Position numbers and translations under genes: made by a program
Shown: piece by piece, positions 41,277 to 44,046 of the stretch
Numbering within the stretch: position 1 is the first letter of the stretch
Layout: the number at the start of each line of letters is the position of its first letter
Assembly (NCBI GenBank): GCA_018065985.1
Contig: JAGHSF010000060.1
Span: 1 to 44,046 of the forward strand
Direction of reading: 5' to 3'
Length of the DNA stretch: 44,046 bases
Source of the DNA: Candidatus Cryptobacteroides choladohippi
Lineage (GTDB): Bacteria > Bacteroidota > Bacteroidia > Bacteroidales > UBA932
The notes under the pieces: model-generated
The model's database searches: none
Told to the model about the DNA's origin: nothing
What the model saw: only the letters and a program-made list of their open reading frames with translations

Positions 41277-43211
41277 ATGAATGCATTTTTACTGGCAGTG
41301 GTTCTGCCTGTGCTGGTCCACGATGTGGACACCCTCAACAGCGTTACGGTCACGTCATACGCCGTTTCTCCGGATGCCCCGGTTGCGGTGACGTCGGTGG
41401 CGGCTAAAGAGCTACAGGCGCAGAGTCCACAGAAATCGATACCGATGGCTCTTGAATTTGAGCCGTCGGTATTGTCGTCCAATGAGGGAGGAACGGGTCT
41501 TGGATATTCCAATCTCCGGATCAGAGGCGTCGGTGGCTACCACACCAACGTCACTCTGAACGGAATCACCCTCAACGATGCCGAGTCGCAGGAGGTGTTC
41601 TGGGTGAACATCCCGTCTCTTGCGAACATTCTTTCACAGGTGCAGGTCCAGCGGGGCTTGGGGACCACGTCGTGCGGTCCGGGAGCATTCGGGGCCAGCA
41701 TCAATATGTCCACTGCCACACCGGAGGAAAAACCGGATGCGCATCTGGGCGTGGGATACGGTTCGTTCAACACCTGGACACCCTCGGTGTATGCCAGCAC
41801 AGGCCGCAGCCGACACGGTTTCTATCTGCAGGCAGCATATTCCTACAATTCCACAGACGGCTATGTGCAGAACGCTTTCGCCCGCGTGCAGTCCATTTTT
41901 GCATCTGCAGGCTGGGTTGGGACCAGAGATTCCTTCCGGATACTGTTTCTTCAGGGCCGGCAGCGCAGCGGTATCACCTGGAACGGGGTTCCGTTGGAGA
42001 TATACTGGCACAACAGGACCTGGAATTCTTCTGTCGGCGACACTGATAATTTCCGCCAGAGCCATATCCAGGCCAATTATATCCACGATTTCGGCGGGGG
42101 AATTTCGTGGAATACAACGCTCAATTACACAAAAGGTTACGGCTATTATGAAATAGATGGCGCAAGGGATGTGCTCGACAACAATCTGTGGGTGCTGAGG
42201 ATCCAGTTGGGTGTTGACAAGTCTTTCGGAAAATTCACGGCCGGGGCATACCTCTCGTCATATGGCTGTCTGCATACCGGCACTGGCTATTCCAATGACG
42301 CTTCGAAGAGAGAGATTGACCTGTTCGCCAGAGCGGAAGTTCCATTCCTGGATGTTTTATCATCATATATCGATGTGCAATATCGCGGAGTTCTCCACAA
42401 AATGAAAGGCCCCGACGAGTATATGCAGAATCTGGATTTCGATCTCGGCTACAACTTCTTCAACCCCCGTCTGGGCTTGACCTGGACCCCGTCTTCCCGT
42501 CACAGGTTGTTCGTTTTGCTGGCATACGGCAACAGGGAGCCGGCCAGGGCTGACCTCCAGGCCAATGCCTCTGCACGGTCCGAGCATCTTACGGACTGTG
42601 AGGTGGGGTATGAGCTGAATATGTCCTTCCTGAAAGCGTCTGTCAACGGATACTATATGTATTATATGGATATGCTTGTGGAGACGGGGCTTCTGGACGC
42701 TGGAGGTTATGCCATCAAGACCAACATTCCGCATGGTTTCCGGCTGGGGCTGGAGATTTCGGCCAAGGCAGATCTGGCGAAGTGGTGCACCATAGAGGGC
42801 AACGCCACCTTCAGCGGCAACCGCACTTCCTTCGGTCACGACATCCTGCTCAGCCCTTCGGCGATGGGAATGGCGGGGATAGTCTTCCGTACCCCGTTCA
42901 GAACGGAGATTTCATACCGCCACAAGTTCGTAGGAAAGCAGTTCTGGGACAACAGCGGCGATGCCGGCCACGTCATTCCTTCCTACAACATTGCGGATGT
43001 TTCCATCACCCAGAGAATAAACCTTCCCGTCATCCCGAACAGCGTCATCCCGGGATCCGACCCGGGATCTCCTCCTCGCCGCGTCAGGATGTCACTCGGC
43101 CTGCACATACAGAACCTCTGGAACAGGCAGTATTTCTCCTATGCCCACGCTTACGGAGTCTTCCCCCAGCCCCCTCTCAACTGCCTGCTGAGCCTACGCT
43201 TGGAGTTTTAG
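41277..43211 (+). CDS. TonB-dependent outer-membrane receptor, probably for thiamin or a precursor
   Basis: A 644-residue receptor that would import a substrate across the outer membrane using TonB energy. Short signal peptide (MNAFLLAVVLPVLV), then a TonB-box-like TVTVTSYA. The plug domain (about 20-145) contains LRIRGVGGYHTNVTLNGITLNDAESQEVFWV and QVQRGLGTTSCGPGAFGASINM. A 22-strand-type barrel follows, ending in Phe (LRLEF). No carboxypeptidase-regulatory extension and no SusD partner, unlike glycan receptors. The TPP riboswitch at its start makes thiamin or a precursor the likely cargo; other thiamin genes are not in the window. An Asn-Pro-Gly-rich stretch near residues 585-600 comes from a palindromic repeat. 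Confidence 0.85.
   Translation: MNAFLLAVVLPVLVHDVDTLNSVTVTSYAVSPDAPVAVTSVAAKELQAQSPQKSIPMALEFEPSVLSSNEGGTGLGYSNLRIRGVGGYHTNVTLNGITLNDAESQEVFWVNIPSLANILSQVQVQRGLGTTSCGPGAFGASINMSTATPEEKPDAHLGVGYGSFNTWTPSVYASTGRSRHGFYLQAAYSYNSTDGYVQNAFARVQSIFASAGWVGTRDSFRILFLQGRQRSGITWNGVPLEIYWHNRTWNSSVGDTDNFRQSHIQANYIHDFGGGISWNTTLNYTKGYGYYEIDGARDVLDNNLWVLRIQLGVDKSFGKFTAGAYLSSYGCLHTGTGYSNDASKREIDLFARAEVPFLDVLSSYIDVQYRGVLHKMKGPDEYMQNLDFDLGYNFFNPRLGLTWTPSSRHRLFVLLAYGNREPARADLQANASARSEHLTDCEVGYELNMSFLKASVNGYYMYYMDMLVETGLLDAGGYAIKTNIPHGFRLGLEISAKADLAKWCTIEGNATFSGNRTSFGHDILLSPSAMGMAGIVFRTPFRTEISYRHKFVGKQFWDNSGDAGHVIPSYNIADVSITQRINLPVIPNSVIPGSDPGSPPRRVRMSLGLHIQNLWNRQYFSYAHAYGVFPQPPLNCLLSLRLEF
43028..43073. repeat. 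GC-rich palindromic repeat inside the receptor gene
   Basis: CGTCATCCCG occurs twice (43028-43037 and 43043-43052). The second copy continues into ATCCCGGG-atccga-CCCGGGAT (43047-43068), an 8-bp inverted repeat. It is translated in frame as part of the receptor's last extracellular or periplasmic segment (NSVIPGSDPGSPP). The motif resembles dispersed short palindromes seen in many bacterial genomes. Confidence 0.6.
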
Positions 43212-43216
43212 CTCCT

Positions 43217-43275
43217 CTCCGTCACCCCGGGCTCCATCATCCCGGGCTTGCCCCTGGATTCCGGCCCGCAATCCA
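43217..43275. repeat. Degenerate copies of the same palindromic repeat after the receptor gene
   Basis: GTCACCCCGGGCTCC and ATCATCCCGGGCTTGCCCC followed by TGGATTCCGG repeat the CATCCCGGG core in the 3' flank, starting 6 bases after the stop codon. Secondary structure here could end transcription or protect the 3' end. Confidence 0.5.
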
Positions 43276-43299
43276 AGACGGTGTGTCAGGAACAAATAT

Positions 43300-43330
43300 T
43301 TTGCCGCCTCGGAAAAACAAATTATCTTTG
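43300..43330 (+). promoter_or_regulatory. Consensus promoter of the DUF5674-like gene pair
   Basis: TTTG (43300-43303), 19 bases, then TATCTTTG (43323-43330). Transcription would start near 43337, which excludes the ATG at 43332 and points to the ATG at 43350 as the start of the first gene. Confidence 0.8.
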
Positions 43331-43349
43331 AATGTCAAATGTCATTCGT

Positions 43350-43691
43350 ATGATTATCCTCGAACAGCAAATTTCAATTGAGCAATTGACGGCAATCTCT
43401 GTCGGATTGTTTGGAGATATGGTCAAGGCTGTTGCAGATGTTGCAAACAACAAATTAGCCATTGACGCTGAACTTCATTCAGATCTCGAGCGGCTGCTTC
43501 TTGAAAATGGTTCAAATCAGGAGGATTTATGGGGATTGAATCTCTATCCTGAGATGGAAGGAGAGGATTTCATTGAATTCGACTCGCTGATCAATATCCG
43601 TCCCAGACTGAATAACAGGAGTCGTTATGTGGAAAGTGCGGAAGTCAGGGAGAGAATCACGGAAATTGTCAACAGTTTTATTGTCAGATAG
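43350..43691 (+). CDS. DUF5674-like protein
   Basis: A 113-residue cytoplasmic protein. The sequence MIILEQQISIEQL, GLFGDMVKAVADVANNKLAIDAELHSDLERLLLENGS, QEDLWGLNLYPE, EDFIEFDSLINIRP and NRSRYVESAEVRERI(T)EIVN matches my memory of DUF5674, a small acidic family found in scattered bacteria including candidate phyla. No function is known. The start is fixed by the promoter. It lies 3 bases upstream of the next gene, so the two are co-transcribed. GC content is lower than in most of the window, which could indicate acquisition. Confidence 0.7.
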   Translation: MIILEQQISIEQLTAISVGLFGDMVKAVADVANNKLAIDAELHSDLERLLLENGSNQEDLWGLNLYPEMEGEDFIEFDSLINIRPRLNNRSRYVESAEVRERITEIVNSFIVR

Positions 43692-43694
43692 TCT

Positions 43695-44024
43695 ATGGAA
43701 AATTGGACGATAGATGTGGAACGATGGGCGTCTATGCCACTTATGGAGCAGATGGCAAACATCGGCAGCGAAGTGGGACGAACCAGGAAGTGGCTTGGAA
43801 AAGATAAACCCCAACTTGCAGAGAGTGCCTATTATCGTGGTTTGGAGCTGGTGGATGCGACAATCAAGTTTGGGCGAAGCAATATGGTATCCAGATCGTG
43901 TCTTCTTTCGGAATTATGCCGCGCAAGAGAGCTTTTTTCCGATGCATTTCTGAATTGCGACCTTGAATCAATGAGTTATCTTGAGAAATTCTTCGGACAG
44001 TTCGCTTCTGCCATCAGGCGGTAA
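43695..44024 (+). CDS. Small helical protein, partner of the DUF5674-like gene
   Basis: A 109-residue, probably all-helical protein: MENWTIDVERWASMPLMEQMANIGSEVGRTRKWLGK, ALESAYYRGLELVD-type helix, then LLSELCRARELFSDAFL and YLEKFFGQFASAIRR. It resembles a small uncharacterised family found in diverse bacteria, with a conserved MENW...NIGSEVGR start, and possibly a HEPN- or four-helix-bundle-like core, but I cannot name it. It is complete in the window (stop at 44022-44024). The tight pairing with the DUF5674-like gene suggests joint function. Confidence 0.6.
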   Translation: MENWTIDVERWASMPLMEQMANIGSEVGRTRKWLGKDKPQLAESAYYRGLELVDATIKFGRSNMVSRSCLLSELCRARELFSDAFLNCDLESMSYLEKFFGQFASAIRR

Positions 44025-44046
44025 GCTTCGATTCCCGGACCGTTAC

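Noticed and set aside
43219..43275. CRISPR-like repeats after the receptor gene
   Set aside because: Only two degenerate units without regular spacers; the palindrome fits a dispersed short repeat.

Overview
The window comes from a Bacteroidota chromosome, most probably an uncultured gut or rumen member of the Bacteroidales, with fairly GC-rich coding sequence. Three things support this. Many genes are preceded by the Bacteroidota promoter signature TAnnTTTG, four of them with a well-spaced TTTG (or close variant) 19-20 bases upstream. The surface proteins are of Bacteroidales type: fimbrillin-like lipoprotein, BspA-type leucine-rich repeat protein, YfhO, and a TonB receptor with a plug. The menaquinone genes and the CxxC-less Mrp also fit. 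I see no tRNA, rRNA, CRISPR array or insertion sequence.

Layout. 1-453: no convincing gene. 454-7367 (minus): a glucuronoxylan side-chain operon, read as GH95, uxuA, uxuB, GH67, from a good promoter at about 7473-7503. 7611-10363 (plus): a 44-residue protein, a fimbrillin-like lipoprotein and a secreted BspA-like protein, closed by a hairpin. 10476-12055: menA and menG, convergent. 12125-15759 (minus): a secreted protein and a 993-residue exported protein joining a metallopeptidase-like domain, a beta-propeller and a probable beta-barrel. 15814-20561 (plus): a thioredoxin-like lipoprotein, then galM-thyA-folA, then a sodium-coupled symporter.

20573-28177 (minus) is the most unusual part. It is a three-gene, translationally coupled operon: a 2-isopropylmalate-synthase-like protein without its metal and catalytic residues, a TIM-barrel/acyl-CoA synthetase fusion, and pyruvate:ferredoxin oxidoreductase. 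It is preceded by a complete-looking attenuator: promoter, a 16-codon leader peptide with five Leu codons in its last eight, mutually exclusive antiterminator and terminator hairpins. My working hypothesis is a leucine-controlled route that activates a branched-chain acid and carboxylates its CoA ester.

28239-35732 (plus): mutS, tsaD, a glycosyltransferase and YfhO. 35729-38638 (minus): rsmA, mrp, rnhB and an XRE regulator. 38824-41177 (plus): a small protein and an EF-G2-type factor lacking the catalytic His of its GTPase domain. 41207-43211: a TPP riboswitch running into the start codon of a TonB-dependent receptor, hence probably a thiamin receptor; GC-rich palindromic repeats occur in and after its 3' end. 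43350-44024: a DUF5674-like gene and a small partner.
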